Source: Glandiceps talaboti (taxonomy: Eukaryota; Hemichordata; Enteropneusta; Spengelidae). From it: a stretch of DNA of 64,000 nucleotides. The stretch is from contig NC_135571.1 of NCBI RefSeq assembly GCF_964340395.1, positions 9,178,953-9,242,952 on the forward strand, read 5' to 3'. Each line of letters opens with the position of its first letter. Positions within the stretch are counted from its first letter, which is position 1. This document shows, in pieces, positions 25,146-37,928 of this stretch. Below the pieces are notes generated by a model. The model searched no databases, was not told where the DNA came from, and was given only the letters and a program-made list of their open reading frames with translations. The position numbers and the translations under genes are program-made.

Positions 25146-27540
25146 CGTGTACTTTTCTGAAAAGCAGACAGCAATTGTCATACTTTTCAAACTTTAATTG
25201 ATAGACCATTACTTATTATGACTGTAAATGGATGCTGACCAGTATACAACTATCATGGATGTATAATTCCCTTGGTCCATTAACCGACAGATGGTCTAGA
25301 ATTCATACATATACTTATAAGCTCCTCTATTGTGAATAGTCTTATAGGGTTGCCCATTGAGAGCACACTAATCAAGGAGTAAGCTGTACTAATTGTTAAC
25401 CTAGTAATCTAAGCTATGAATTTAACAGAATTTCCCCAATGCATGGCACTGATTGGTAGTTTATGTTCTTACAGAACTAGTTTTCATGACAAGTACCAAG
25501 TCTTACTTTGCAGTCATGAAAACCACTGACACAAATAACAAGTACCTGTTTGTAACAGGTTCTGTTCTTCCACGGTCTGATATCAGCACCTGTATATTGT
25601 TATATCAATTAGTTGTTCTGGAATTCCAATGACTTGGACAGACAGTTGGACAAATCTGACAACTAAACTAGTAAAATTTCATCATCAAAATTTAGGTTTG
25701 TATGTAAATTGTTAGGCCAAAACCTTGCATATATAATAAATAGACTTTGTGTTACTATCTCAAAAAGCTCTCTACTGAACACGGGAGAGTGCTTCTTGAA
25801 ATATAAGCACAAGTTTCTAGGCTAGAAAATACAATTGTAAACCTAAAAATTTTCACTTAAGACTTATTTTTGCTTATTGCACTGGAAAACAAAAACGTGA
25901 AAATAAGTAGTGACTAAAATACCTTCTTATACATAAACACAATGTACCAGTCTGGTAATTAGTAGAATTAAGTAGTGACTAAAATGTCGTCTTATACATG
26001 AACACAGTGTACTACCAGTCAGGACAGTGGTCATTTAGTCTTTGAGAATTAGTTGCAGACTGTAAAATTGAAAAATTTTCTAGTGTTGAAAATATTTAGG
26101 TTTACAGTATGTGACTGGTGTGTAACTGTAATAGACCAGTTTTATTTATACAGACAGTAAGCAGGTAAAATCTACTGGGGTTCCCTAGTAATTTTACCAC
26201 AGTTCCCAAACAAAATTATTCTAGAATGCATGGGAAACTATGTAACTTTTACCCTTGCTGTTACCGGGGTTACGAAAACTTTGCAAAAACACTGTAGACG
26301 ATATGAGAGACAATGTCAATATGACATTGCTGGCTCAGTAGACTCCTGGAAAACAGCCACTCTGAGAGAGCACACAAAAAGGAACGGTGGATATTGTTTA
26401 GCACGGAGAAACAAACCCTCATTTAGCTGCCCACTCCCATTGGGACTTTACTAATGGTTGTACGGAAACTAAAGAGACACCGGACCAAACTAATTAGTAT
26501 ATGTGAACATTACGTGCTAGACAGGCCAGAATCCTGCTACCCTTTCCACTGGGACCTAACTAATGGATGTAGTGGATATTTGGTGACTGTTATTCCAGAC
26601 ATGCTTCAATACGGCAGTACTTTCTACTCTTGGCAAACCAGTACCGGACCCCAGTCCACCTGGAGGGGGCCTTTGTGTTGCGATCCTAGGGGCAGTTGAC
26701 AATATTTAGCTCGAAAAATATGATTTTCCAGTGCTTTCTCCATTTCTCTTTGGAGCTTGAAGTAACAATAGCACAAATGCAACAATTCCCTGTTGATACT
26801 TATTTTAATTGTTTGTTGCCCATTCTCCTCCCTCAGGAGCAAAGGTCATACATGAATGTGATGGGAGGGGGTAGGGGAGGGAGTTAGTGGACACTTTTAG
26901 CCAGTGACAACTGTGTGAACACAGCTTGACAAGCCACGATCTATCCAAAACCAATAAACAGGGTTGTGGGAAGGTTATGTTGACACAGAATAAAACTATA
27001 TTCAGAGAACCAAACCAGCAGTCAGAGACTGGTACTAACATGTAAACCAGTTGACGGACAATACTGAATGGCAGGCGACTAAGTGAACAGAAAAGACTAT
27101 ATTGACACTGTTTTAGTTGGATGAACACTTTCAAACTACTGAATAAACATACCCTGTACTTTGCACAGGTCACAAACACACACGTAAACTATACCAGTGT
27201 ACAGACATCTATTTTCAATTCAACCAATGTAAACATAAATCAAAGTGATCTTGTATGTACTCTAATTAAACCTATTCTGTTTATTTTTTAATCGCTTTCA
27301 ATGTGGGGTTCTAAACATGGACGACAAGATGGCATAACCAGACCACAATGTACACAAAGTACTAACACTGATCAGGCCTTGAAATTAGCAGTAGTCCAGA
27401 GTACAGACTGCTAAACATCATATGTACATGCACTACCACAGTTAAGGGTACATAGACTACTACAATGAAATTCACATGACCAGCACGAAAGGAACAGACA
27501 CAACTGTGATTTTAAAGATAAACCCTTATAAGTTATATAT

Positions 27541-27702
27541 AAACAATTACACTATTTGGAAAGTCTAATTCATACAATCAACGCCAAGTGTGGTATCTGC
27601 AAAGTCTAATTCATACAATCAACGCCAAGTGTGGTATCTGCAAACAATTACACTATTTGGAAAGTCTAATTCATACAATCAACGCCAAGTGTGGTATCTG
27701 AC
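27541..27702. repeat. Tandem duplication with 45-bp core
   Basis: aaagtctaattcatacaatc plus aacgccaagtgtggtatctg occurs three times (from about 27559, 27600 and 27660). The first and third copies are preceded by aaacaattacactatttgg. Confidence 0.9.
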
Positions 27703-29083
27703 AACAGGTCATAAAAAATAGATGTCTTGTGTTCAATAATTTGTTTCTCTTCATTACCATTTATTTATTGTTATGCTAATTAGCTTATGAATATTAATAT
27801 TGTCTTGGACTCCAGTTACAGTTTGGGAGGTCCCTGCTGCCAATATTTTATCACATACAGAATGATAAAATTCTATTGTGGACATCAATTTATGAGTCAC
27901 GCACTTAGTCATTTGAGGTTAAGTAAACTTAGCTATATACACATTACACAGGAAATCAACCCTTTCATCACAAACACTAGGTTCTCCTCAAGCCTAACTT
28001 ACAATAATGGGCAGCTCCCCCTTATGATTTGTTGAAAACAATAGGAAGCAATTAGCATAACAATATATCACTTTGTTATGCAAATTCCATATAACCATGA
28101 CAAAATCCCCTACACAATGTGAAGTGAAATTTGGCTCTATTAAACTTACTACAGCGACATTAGTTATTTTGGACTGGTAAATTAGAAACAGACGCGACAT
28201 TTTGATTCGTCTGCTATCTACCACGGACCTTGATCACGCAATGATTTAGCATTAATGTCTCTGAAACTGGTAGGATCAAGGGCTGTAATAGACAGATTGA
28301 AATGTCGCATTCGTTCCAAGCATCTATTTTACTGTCCTATTCTGGGCTCTAAATTATCTTTTTTCTTTGGTAGTCCTGAGTTTCAGAAATTGGTAGCCCA
28401 AAGATTGTGACCAACAGTCCCATATTCCTGAACTGAAAACAGATTTCCTCTATTGGAAATCTGTGTGTTATTAAAATACTTTCATGTCCATTCTCATCTT
28501 CCATTCTCATCACGTAATCAGTGGTAGCCTGAGTGGGCTACCAGCTGCAAATTATGGTAGTCCCATGACAAGAATTGGGACTACTGTTAATTTCGAGTTC
28601 CGTACCACAAGTGGTTTTTTAAAAGAAGTCTGACGAGAATATATTAACTCACACAACTGATGTGGCTCTACTCTAAGTAAAACGTAATCAAAAATTGTTT
28701 CTGCTCCAAAAAAAGAGGAAAATGTGAAAAACATTTTTTTTTCTGATAAAAAGTTCATATACAAAAAAAATACATTCATATTAGTTTGAATGAAAATCTC
28801 TACTCACAGTCAAAATATTTCTTGGCAGCAAATCCTAACTTGTTGCTGATGTTTCGTCAGCATCATTGGGAGTGTAGTGCAACGGGCTATTGACAATAAT
28901 GTACTACACACCTGACAATACTTGTGAAACACCAGCAAAAATTTGAGATTTGCTTCCAAGAAATTGTTGGACTCTACGAGAAGAAATTTTCATTACCAAG
29001 TATGAACCCAGAGACCATGAACATTCATTCTCGCAAATACATTCATATTTCTAGGCCATATTAGACTTAAGTTATATAATACA

Positions 29084-29488
29084 TTATAATATACCTAGTG
29101 ATAATGCTGTGCCATGATTCGCTAGAATCAGTCACGTGATAGGAAAATAGAATGACTACTTCCCTTGGGGAAATAGTCCCATCAATTTTTACATGGTCAC
29201 GTGACCACCGCGCGTTCACAGCAGGTCAAAATGGGAGCTTCTGACGATGTCGTCTGCCACCGCGAGTTCACAGCATGAGGTATATTATAAAACACATATT
29301 GCCTGGCCTATATTCGGGCTATAGCACCCGTTCATTACCCCCTCGTGACTGTGAGTTACCAGAATCACATGCTATTTCCCTCGGCCTTTGGCCTCGGGAA
29401 ATAGCATGTGATTCTGGTAACTCACAGTCCCTCGGGTGTAATAAACGGGTGCTATAGCCCTCATGGCCAGGCAATATGTGTTCACTAT
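29084..29488. mobile_element. Foldback element family C, copy 1 (intact hairpin)
   Basis: Starts ttataatatacctagtgat and ends gcaatatgtgttcactat. The 29293-29480 part is a long hairpin: cacatattgcctggcc pairs with ggccaggcaatatgtg, and the inner arms gtgagttaccagaatcaca and tgtgattctggtaactcac flank a ggcctttggcc apex. Second copy at 61972-62349. Confidence 0.85.
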
Positions 29489-29760
29489 AGACTTTTGTCT
29501 AATGCCTATGGCCTGAAACAGAAATATATGCTTAGACGTAAATTGGAATTTTGTAAGTCTATCACCAATCTGTCTAAGTGTTTGTCTTTTCATGTCAAAT
29601 TTACTCAGACTTCCCCCAAGGCATTTTTATCTAGAGTTCTCAACATTTGGTAGGATTGAATGTTAAAGCAAATTTAGAATTCTTCTTTGGCTATTAATGC
29701 TGCCACTGAGGTACTATGACAGAGTAAAAATTGCAGTACTTGAGTCATAAACCAAGTATA

Positions 29761-29827
29761 CTCACTCACCCACTCACTCACTCACTCACTCACTCACTCA
29801 CTCACTCACTCACTCACTCACTCACTG
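29761..29827. repeat. Microsatellite (CTCA)n
   Basis: About 15 CTCA units. Confidence 0.97.
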
Positions 29828-29944
29828 TGTGGTGTGAATGTATGTATCCTATTACAACGGTGCACACCATGTTGTGGTCTCATGGAGTAGTGACTCTTAT
29901 TACTTCTATAAACAATGTCATAACATGGTCAATGGATGTAGATC

Positions 29945-30145
29945 AAGTTCAGTGTTCTCCCTACTCTTGGAGAATACACTGATGCTAGCACTGTCCTTGC
30001 CACTCAGGCTAACTTAGTAACTACCATGCTTGGTACATTTCTGCAGTGTTCTCCCTCACTACTCTTGGAGAACACACTGATGCTAGCACTGTCCTTGCCA
30101 CTCAGGCTAACTATCATGCTTGGTACATTTCTGCAGTGTTTCAAA
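29945..30145. repeat. Direct duplication of about 100 bp
   Basis: cagtgttctccct-actcttggaga ... tgctagcactgtccttgcca ... tggtacatttctgcagtgtt occurs twice in tandem with small indels. Confidence 0.9.
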
Positions 30146-30916
30146 GGTATACTATCATTCGTAGAATAATATGCTTCAAAGCTAAACAAAATATATGCAA
30201 ATCATTATGCAAACTACCTGCTGTTCTAGCAACTTATCCTGTGGAGAATGCTTAATAATATGTTGCTAATACACTGGAGGGGGAGGGATGCCTTGTTTTA
30301 CATTTGCAAATGCTGGGATGCTTTCTTAAAAGAAAGTGTCTTGATTTTTATGTAAACTAAAGAACTTTCCTGCACTGTTTTGATTCTCAAACAAAATTAC
30401 TTTTTTAGTTTCATTTTCTTTAATTTAACTTCACAGAATATGACATCAAAGTAAATCTAACCACTTTGGGTTTTTGGTTAAAATGAAACGCCTTTTAAAT
30501 AAAACTTGAGATCGCATGCGTTTGTAAAATACTGAACTAGTTTACTCATAACATGGAGAAAATAAACATGTGTCTTTCCTTTTCTGCATGGTCACCTCCA
30601 TGAGCAATCCAGAAACTATTTCTAAGTCTGGTGTTTGCCTTGAAATATCCAAGTTTTCAATGACTTACTAGATGAGTCAATCTAACATGTATTATACAGT
30701 GCAATAACATTATAGTTATGTCTAATGTTGACATCTCACTTACACAACAACCTTACATGTTTGTCCTCCCTGACCTATGTATTCAAATTACTATGATCTC
30801 AGCTTGGAACAGTTGTTCATTTCCTATCAAGACCAAGAAGCATACATCCCAAACTTACTGACAGACAGACACAAATACATATATTGTATATACATACATA
30901 CATGTACGTACATCCC

Positions 30917-31292
30917 ACACAGTGTGCCCTCTAATCCAATTTGACACACCACTGATGAACACAAATTCTAGTGATGCACCAAAATTTGGTGTTCCCCTAT
31001 CTCTTGTCTTACTATATATGGTGACCAGTGTGCCCTTTTAAACCAATTTGACGTGCCACTGACAAACACAATTTCTAGTGATGCACCAAATTTGGTGTTC
31101 CCCTATCTCTTACTATATGGTGACCAGTGTGCCCTCCAAGCCAATTTGACATGCCACTGACGAACACAAATTCTAGTGATGCACCAAAATTTGGTTTTCT
31201 CCTATCTCTTACTATGTGGTGATACACAAGAAATCCAAGTTTTAATCATTTTGACTCACAAAAATAAAATTTGGCTATCCTCAGAGGACACA
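30917..31292 (+). mobile_element. Repeat family A, copy with three internal units
   Basis: Units start cagtgtgccctctaatcca (30917), cagtgtgcccttttaaacc (about 31026) and cagtgtgccctccaagcc (about 31125). The terminal segment ends ttggctatcctcagaggac. A more decayed relative continues to about 31570. Confidence 0.82.
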
Positions 31293-32429
31293 ATGATCCC
31301 ACACCATTGTGCCCCTGAAACCAATTTGACAATGTCACTTAGGCACAGCAGTTTCTTGTGAATCAACAACTTTCTATGTTTCCCTAACCCTTGCCAAATT
31401 TACTAATAGACAAGTGAATGTACAATACATCCCACACCAACATACTCTCGCTAACCTAATTCGATGTCACTGACGCATGCAACGATTAATGTTCTCATAT
31501 TCCTTACACACTATATGTGGTGACTCATGAGAAAACCAAGTTTTTATCACTTTGACCAACTACAGTAAGTTTAAAAGTTATGATTAGAAGGACTACTGCA
31601 CACGTGACATCTACTGAAACACCAGGGCATCTCCTGTATATATCTACTTCATTTCAATACCCGACTTGTAATTTGCATGCTTTTCCTTTGTACATGTACA
31701 TAATCTTTCCCTCTATAGAAATTTTACTATTCTCTTGCATTTGAATCAATTCCTTGAAAACCCAACCAAGTTATGAAACTAATCAAACCAAAAGTCGTTT
31801 TACCCCCGTTTACTACACATTATTTTCTAACCTACATACAACTTACCACAATGTAAGTAGAGCAGTTAACAGGGTCCTGAAGTCATTTTTTTTAAAAAGA
31901 TCTGTGTATGTATTTACCAAAAAAGAGATGTCCAGTAAACAATTACGCATCTCGGCAGTATATTAGGTAAATTAGTAAAAATGGACAGCACTCGCCACTA
32001 GCACAGGCAGAAGTCTTATGGATGGATATATTTAGGTTCACCATTGTATCCTATTAGGTGAATAAACTTGGCTAAAGAGTTCACAAATGCATCTCTATAA
32101 TCACCTTGTCACTTTGTGTGTTCTGTTACATACAGGTAATTTCTGGACAACATTGTGTTTCTACAAAGGAACACATTACTACAATTGTGTCTTGCTACTT
32201 GTACATTTAAGGAACACACTGCTGCAATTAGGTGTGTTGTTACATGAACAAGTAAAGGAACACACTGCTGCTATAAGTACATGTAAGGAAAACACTTACA
32301 ATCGTGCGTGTTGCTAAGTGTACATGTAAGGAGAACACCGCTGCAATCATGTGTGTGACGTGTGTGTGACAATGTGTGTTGCTAAATGTCCCATGCAAGG
32401 AACACACTGCTGCAATGTGTTGTGAACTT

Positions 32430-32456
32430 GTGATGTGTGTGTGTGTGTGTGTTGTG

Positions 32457-32523
<67 letters not shown>
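32430..32523. repeat. Microsatellite (GT)n
   Basis: About 45 GT units with one ttgtgat interruption. A degenerate array of about 60-80-bp units containing aaggaacacactgctgcaat precedes it at about 32165-32420. Confidence 0.96.
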
Positions 32524-32525
<2 letters not shown>

Positions 32526-33054
32526 TGATAGTGCTTATTGTTATCAAAAAGGAGCAAAAAATGTACATGGTATATTTGACAGTGGCTCAAAAAGCAACCA
32601 TTTTTTGGATTATGTTGTCCATTTTCACATATGTGAAAGTTCAACAAATTTTGGACAAACATTACTACAACTTAGTACATGCTACAATCAAACAAGTGAA
32701 CTGCAATGATTTCCTTGTCATTTTACCAATGTCTCTTAACAAAATTATCAAACAATTCAAATTGTAAACAAAGACAAAATACTGTATTTCCCAATCTTTG
32801 GCAAACCCCTGACCAACTTCACATTGTAAAAGTTATAAGTTGAAGCTGAAAACTTTTCTGTCACTACATATTAGCTAGTAGCTACTTGATGTATGTAAAC
32901 ATACATGTATGCCAAATGCACATGTTTACATGGATACTTCTACCAAAAACAGTGAACACAAGACACACTTCTAAGTTCTAGGTATAAATATACTGTTAAG
33001 AAAAAACACTTCTTTTTGTATCTGCACCTCATATTACATGTACTTCATTAAAAC

Positions 33055-33170
33055 TGCCACACAACACAACAGCACACCACACCACACAACACAACACAAT
33101 ACAACATAACACAACACAATACCAAACTACACAATACAACACAACACACAACACCACACAACACAAATAG
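33055..33170. repeat. Degenerate (CACAA)n tract
   Basis: acaacacaacacaccacac-type low-complexity repeat. Confidence 0.93.
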
Positions 33171-34149
33171 TGGAAAGTGTCACCATAGAATGTTCAACCA
33201 CTGTACACAAAAAGCATATTAATAATCAGTATTATGAGTTCATATGTCACAACAACATTGTTGGATGGAAAGATTAATTCTCTTTAATAATTTACATCAT
33301 AGAATGTAATATATTACAAAGTGTTTATGCAAAGTTTCTAGGGAGGTGTGGAGTTACATGTAGTTGAGAGTATTCACAGGAAACTATTGCTATAAAACAT
33401 AATACATAAAGGAGGTATTACTAAAGCTCAACTAGCAATCATCAGTATTTTTGCTAAGTGTGGTCTGGTGGGAGGGGAGGGGAGGGGGTGGTCCATGGTC
33501 CAGTGTCCTTTACCAAATCATAACTGTCATGCAGCTACATCGTATCAAGTATCATTACACAAATTCACATTTTTAGTCTTTCATTAACCCTTGTTTATCA
33601 ATACACACATTTCATGAACTTTGACTTAGCAGGGCTATTAATTTTAAATAAAGTGACTTGACACTCGTTTTGGTATCACCATCACAAGAAGCTCTCTCTT
33701 TACACCTTAAGGGGTAAGTTTTCAAATTAAACTGACTTGCACTACATAGCCTTGAGGCTATCTATAGCTTTGAATCTGAAGACATTGTGGTGTGAAGGAT
33801 ATATCTTGACATCGAAAACCACAGATAGCCACTAGAATACACACTACAGGGATAAATACAGTTCTGGTTTCTAAAGAGGAACACTTGTTATCCCAATTTT
33901 TCCATTCTTAGAGAAGGATGAAAATCTTAATCATAAATCATCCCAACATTATAATGCTTCTGACAGTGAAAATGTAATCAATGCCAAACGTTCACACCAG
34001 ATTTTATTATGATCCATCTCAGCACAAATTAAATTTGGCTGTGCTTGGCTGTTACATGTACAAGTCAAGTGAACCACATGTATCTCGGCTACACTTTTCT
34101 AATAATTGGTCTAACAGACTACCACCTAATAACTTTATTTACATATGTT

Positions 34150-34440
34150 TAGTGGTCTGTGTCCTGGACTACTGCTAATTTGGTAGTCTAGATACAATGT
34201 TTAGTAGTCTATGTGCCCTGGACTACTGCTAATTTGGTAGTCTAGATACAATGTTTAGTAGTCTATGTGTTCTGGACTACTGCTAATTTGGTAGTCTAGA
34301 TACAATGTTTAGTAGTCTATGTGTCCTGACTACTGCTAATTTGGTAGTCTAGATACAATGTTTAGTAGTCTATGTGTCCTGAACTACTGCTAATTTGGTA
34401 GTCTAGATATGTTTAGTGGTCTATGTGGGCTGAAATACTG
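34150..34440. repeat. Tandem repeat, about 59-bp unit
   Basis: About five units of ggactactgctaatttggta followed by gtctagatacaatgtttagt and agtctatgtgtcct. Confidence 0.9.
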
Positions 34441-34694
34441 CTAATTTCAAGCCCTGTACATGTGATCAAATTGATATCCAAGATCCCAAATTAGTCCAAG
34501 ACAATGAATCATGTGGCTAGTATGATTTTGTATGCTGTGCTCAGCTCAATATTGACAAATCATTAGCAAACAGAATTTACGACATCATTCAATTTTTTGA
34601 ACCCAAAATATACTATGTGAACAAATCAGGGTACTGACTATATGTTTCTAGACAGAGCTGATTGTTTATTTGATGCACAGAGTTCTACAGATCT

Positions 34695-35180
34695 GGATAC
34701 CCTGTAGCTGCAATAATTGTAGCGTTTGCTGTGATTTTCTGATTTTCTGCTGTTTTAGTGCTTTTTGTCATCCCGATGTTGAACTGGAAGCAAACGCTAC
34801 AATTCCAGTAATGTAAATGCAAATAGACGAGATCACACTGAAAACGTGAACGAGATGTCAGCATACTTGCCCATTTCAAAATGCTGCACACATTGCTACT
34901 TTTGCCGATTTTGATGGGATTGGGGTACCCCTGAACATTTCTTTGGTTTTGAAGGCACCATAATTAAGTTGGAGTTAGGAAATGTCCAATTTTTTGGCAT
35001 GAAGGCATAATTTAGAAGAAAAATTTTACCCAACTTTGCGATTCAGATGTGAACCATCTCCGTCTATTTGCATTTAGGTTACAGGAATTGTAGCGTTTGC
35101 TTCAAATTAACATTGGAACGACAAACAGCAGAAAAACTCCTCAAAATCACAGCAAACGCTACAATTATTACAGCTAGATA
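34695..35180. mobile_element. Nested foldback element (two inverted mini-elements)
   Basis: 34715-34804 and 35086-35166 are inverted copies of one another. Each is itself bounded by perfect 15-bp inverted repeats (aattgtagcgtttgc / gcaaacgctacaatt). The arm similarity extends outward (ctgtagctg-aataattg) and inward (aaatgcaaatagacg), giving arms of about 130 bp around a 250-bp spacer. Confidence 0.85.
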
Positions 35181-35612
35181 CTGCGTTCAACATGTGTTCT
35201 TGTGTAAAGGCTAGACGTTAACACTAATTATATATAAAAAATATGCCCTTGGAACTCAATCCTCAAAAATAGGTCACGTTTTGATATCCATCTAATATGT
35301 CAACAAATACTTCACAGTATCAAATATGTATTAAAAGACAAAATCAACCTCTGACAAAAGATTCTAAGCAAAAAGTTAAAAATTGACAACAAGTGTAGTC
35401 TCTTTAATCACCCATTGCATCCACAAAGACCGCCATTGTGTTTGAGTTCTGTCATTTGAAATGTTTGTGTACATTTCACAGTACATCAAACACACCTGGC
35501 CATAATGATTGTGTACACCAATCAATGTGATTATCTGATATTTGATCCAGGTGTGTGTGTGTGCAGTGAATACATAAAAAGTTAAAATGTGGATAGTTGT
35601 TATTTCTTCTTA

Positions 35613-35782
35613 GTATAAATTCTCAACAGAAAACTCAAAATTACTGGATAGCAAAATTGTGTGTTGACCTAAGCACAGACTGTATGTTCAATATGCCAAA
35701 TTTAACGAGATCAGATGAAAAATGTTGGGACTACGACAAAATTCAAAGTTGTGATTGCCGATATGAGGAGGACTCCTTCTGA
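35613..35782 (+). pseudogene. Possible orphan exon or fragment with a CW-x-Y cysteine motif
   Basis: After a plausible acceptor (tatttcttcttag) an open stretch reads INSQQKTQNYWIAKLCVDL, then STDCMFNMPNL, then DEKCWDYDKIQSCDC, and stops at 35780. The C-x6-C-x13-CWDYDKIQSC spacing is reminiscent of the N-terminal cysteine motif of EOGT-type glycosyltransferases. No donor, neighbouring exon or start is evident. The aattgtagcgt sequence right after the stop matches the terminal repeat of the nearby foldback element, so it may be a fragment cut by an insertion. Weak call. Confidence 0.2.
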
Positions 35783-36899
35783 GTCAATTGTAGCGTGAAC
35801 ACTGGCTAAAAACTCTTCAGGAAATATTCAAGGGGACCAGCCTAGGTCCATATTTGAAATCAACCCTCAGAAAAAATGACACAAGACAAAGCCACAATGC
35901 AAACTTACATCACAATGTGCCATGAAAGGACAAAGTAACCTCTGTATGGCTTCACATAAACAAATCATTCACACACATGTAAATTTTTATGTAAATTATC
36001 AGATTACTGTTGATATTCAAATAATTGAGTAACTATCATAATTACTACTATGATTATAACGATTCCAGCGCTAAGAGATGATAGATATCCGAGTTAATTT
36101 ACATTTGGATCATGACTCAACTGTTGAATAATAACACACATTGACAGCATCTGATGACATGTGGCCATTGACAAGTTTTGACACAAGAACACTTCATTGT
36201 GACTGTCAAACAAATCATAATATTGAACTTCAAACAGATCAAAATAATGAAAGTCAAAAAAATGGTATGACATAATTTTACATAACATTAACAAGCAAAA
36301 AAAATCAGACAATGTTAAAAATCAAATCAGATGTTGATACTCTGCTCATGGCAAAATTTAACAATAACTATTCAGGATAAAAAATGCTTTCAAGAAATTT
36401 CAACAACAACAAATGTTTTGAAATGCACATAGTTGATTGAACTAAATAAATCTGATACAAAAGAATTTGAAAGAAACTAGAGTAACAAAACAAATGGAGG
36501 AAGTGTCACAAGAACGGTATGATTTAGTACGTTTTCACCTGTTGCATTTGACTAGTTCTGCAGGTTCACAAAGATAGACAGAATAAACACACGAACGAGA
36601 CAACGATTTGAGCATTATTGAAAAGGACTGGACACTTTCACCCATGTTTTCAGACATGCACTGATGCAGCTGTACATTATACAATAGTAATATGCAAAAC
36701 ACTACAAAAATAGAAGCCAATGTGCTAGCAGCGCCCCATAATAGAGGTAGTGAAACGTTGCAAAACAAAGAGACTTCGAAAAACGTGCAAGGTTCGCAAG
36801 CCGACCCACAATTTCTACCGTGCGCTAAATTTAAAACATCATCAAAAGCTTGTCAATACAAATTTTGTAATTTGGGTAGTAAACTCTTCAAAGGTTCAA

Positions 36900-37928
36900 G
36901 TTATATGAGATTGCTCGTGGCTTTGGTCCAACAAAGCGGTTGAGTGTCATCCGTAAGAATTAACGTTACAACAAGTTGTTGGGGAGAACAGAGAACAAAA
37001 CCTAACTTTGGGGAACAATAGCAACTACCCGCACACGTTTCGCTCATTTGTACTTCTGTGGTACACACCGTCTAATTTTTCGACTTTTGACTGCGCATGT
37101 GATAAAACTTAAACCGATAAACAGTGGTTGACGGGTCGGCTAGGTCATAAAACACGGGATATTACTGGGCGCGGTGCCGCGTGTTGTGTTGACGTTCTCT
37201 GTATGCTGGAATCAAAATGTCACATTGCTTTCTGCGCGATACCTTCCAACGTTTGTCAACATTTTCAGGGCCTGTCTGTACATTTTGTGGAAAACGAGTG
37301 TTTCTATGTACTACCCACGTTGGTAATGTATTGTAACAATTAGAATTACTCACCTTTGATATTAGTTTTTGTGAACTGTCGTCAGTTGTGATATCGACCT
37401 CAAATGTCGAACCCACAACTTACCACTGCACTGATTAACCTCTCCAACCAATTGTTGAAAATTTCTCGATTTCGGCGAAAATTTTTGTCGAACATACTGA
37501 AATTGAGCAAGATTAGACAGTCTGTGACTTTCAATATAAGTTTATATATAGCATAGTATGTCTAAATACAAGTTTTGATTAAATTCTAACACAGGACACA
37601 AAGTTGAAAGTCTGGCCCGGAAGTTCTGCCTAGAAAAATGACAAAAATTTCAAAGATGTGAGAATTTCTACACGGACTTACGTTCATTCCAACATGTAAA
37701 AGTCACATTCAATCACAATTTTAGCTCAACTTACCACGGTTACATATAGGTGAATAACCAAGGCACTATATGGTGACGGCAGACAGCAGTTTTTCGCGGT
37801 AAAATCAGCTTTTAGCGAAGTTTTGTCGAGTTCCTCACTGCTTTCTGTGTGGTATGCAAGGAATGATAAAAGGTATGTCAGCCGACGAATGGTTCAGCCA
37901 CTACATATTAACCAATCAATGGGCGGAG
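36900..37928 (-). promoter_or_regulatory. TEAD: Candidate TEAD promoter and untranslated first exon
   Basis: CpG dinucleotides are clearly denser here than in the flanks. A CCAAT box (37911) sits next to a GC box (gggcggagc, 37920-37928), on the upstream side for minus-strand transcription. Four minus-strand splice donors follow within 400 bp: CCGTG|GTAAGTTG (exon end 37735), GAAC|GTAAGTCC (about 37682), GCAGTG|GTAAGTTG (37424) and ATCAAAG|GTGAGT (37354). There is no long minus-strand reading frame, as expected for a noncoding leader exon. The next acceptor on that strand that clearly belongs to a gene is TEAD's at 16885. Transcription has not been shown, so this is inference. Confidence 0.4.

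Larger units (their letters stand above)
16885..36900. other. Long region upstream of the TEAD start codon (putative 5' UTR intron)
   Basis: The good acceptor at 16885 shows that an upstream untranslated exon exists. If the promoter near 37-38 kb is the TEAD promoter, this 20-kb stretch is the intron. I found no convincing coding exon in it except a weak plus-strand candidate at 35613-35782. Its contents are repeats, itemised separately; stretches not listed (about 17.4-18.9, 20.9-21.0, 22.0-23.3, 25.2-26.1 and 30.3-30.9 kb) show nothing I can support. Confidence 0.45.

Noticed and set aside
26230-26699. Two adjacent plus-strand ORFs (26230-26454 and 26454-26699)
   Set aside because: The first overlaps repeat family V; neither resembles a known protein and no splice structure supports them.
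29275-29653. Overlapping ORFs at 29.28-29.65 kb and the C-terminal half of the ORF at 62206-62454
   Set aside because: They share residues because both are read through copies of the foldback element family C, not because of a gene.
36538-36768. Minus-strand ORF with a hydrophobic segment ending at a donor-like AG|GTGAAA
   Set aside because: The frame has no ATG before the hydrophobic part, no upstream acceptor is clear, and no family is recognised.
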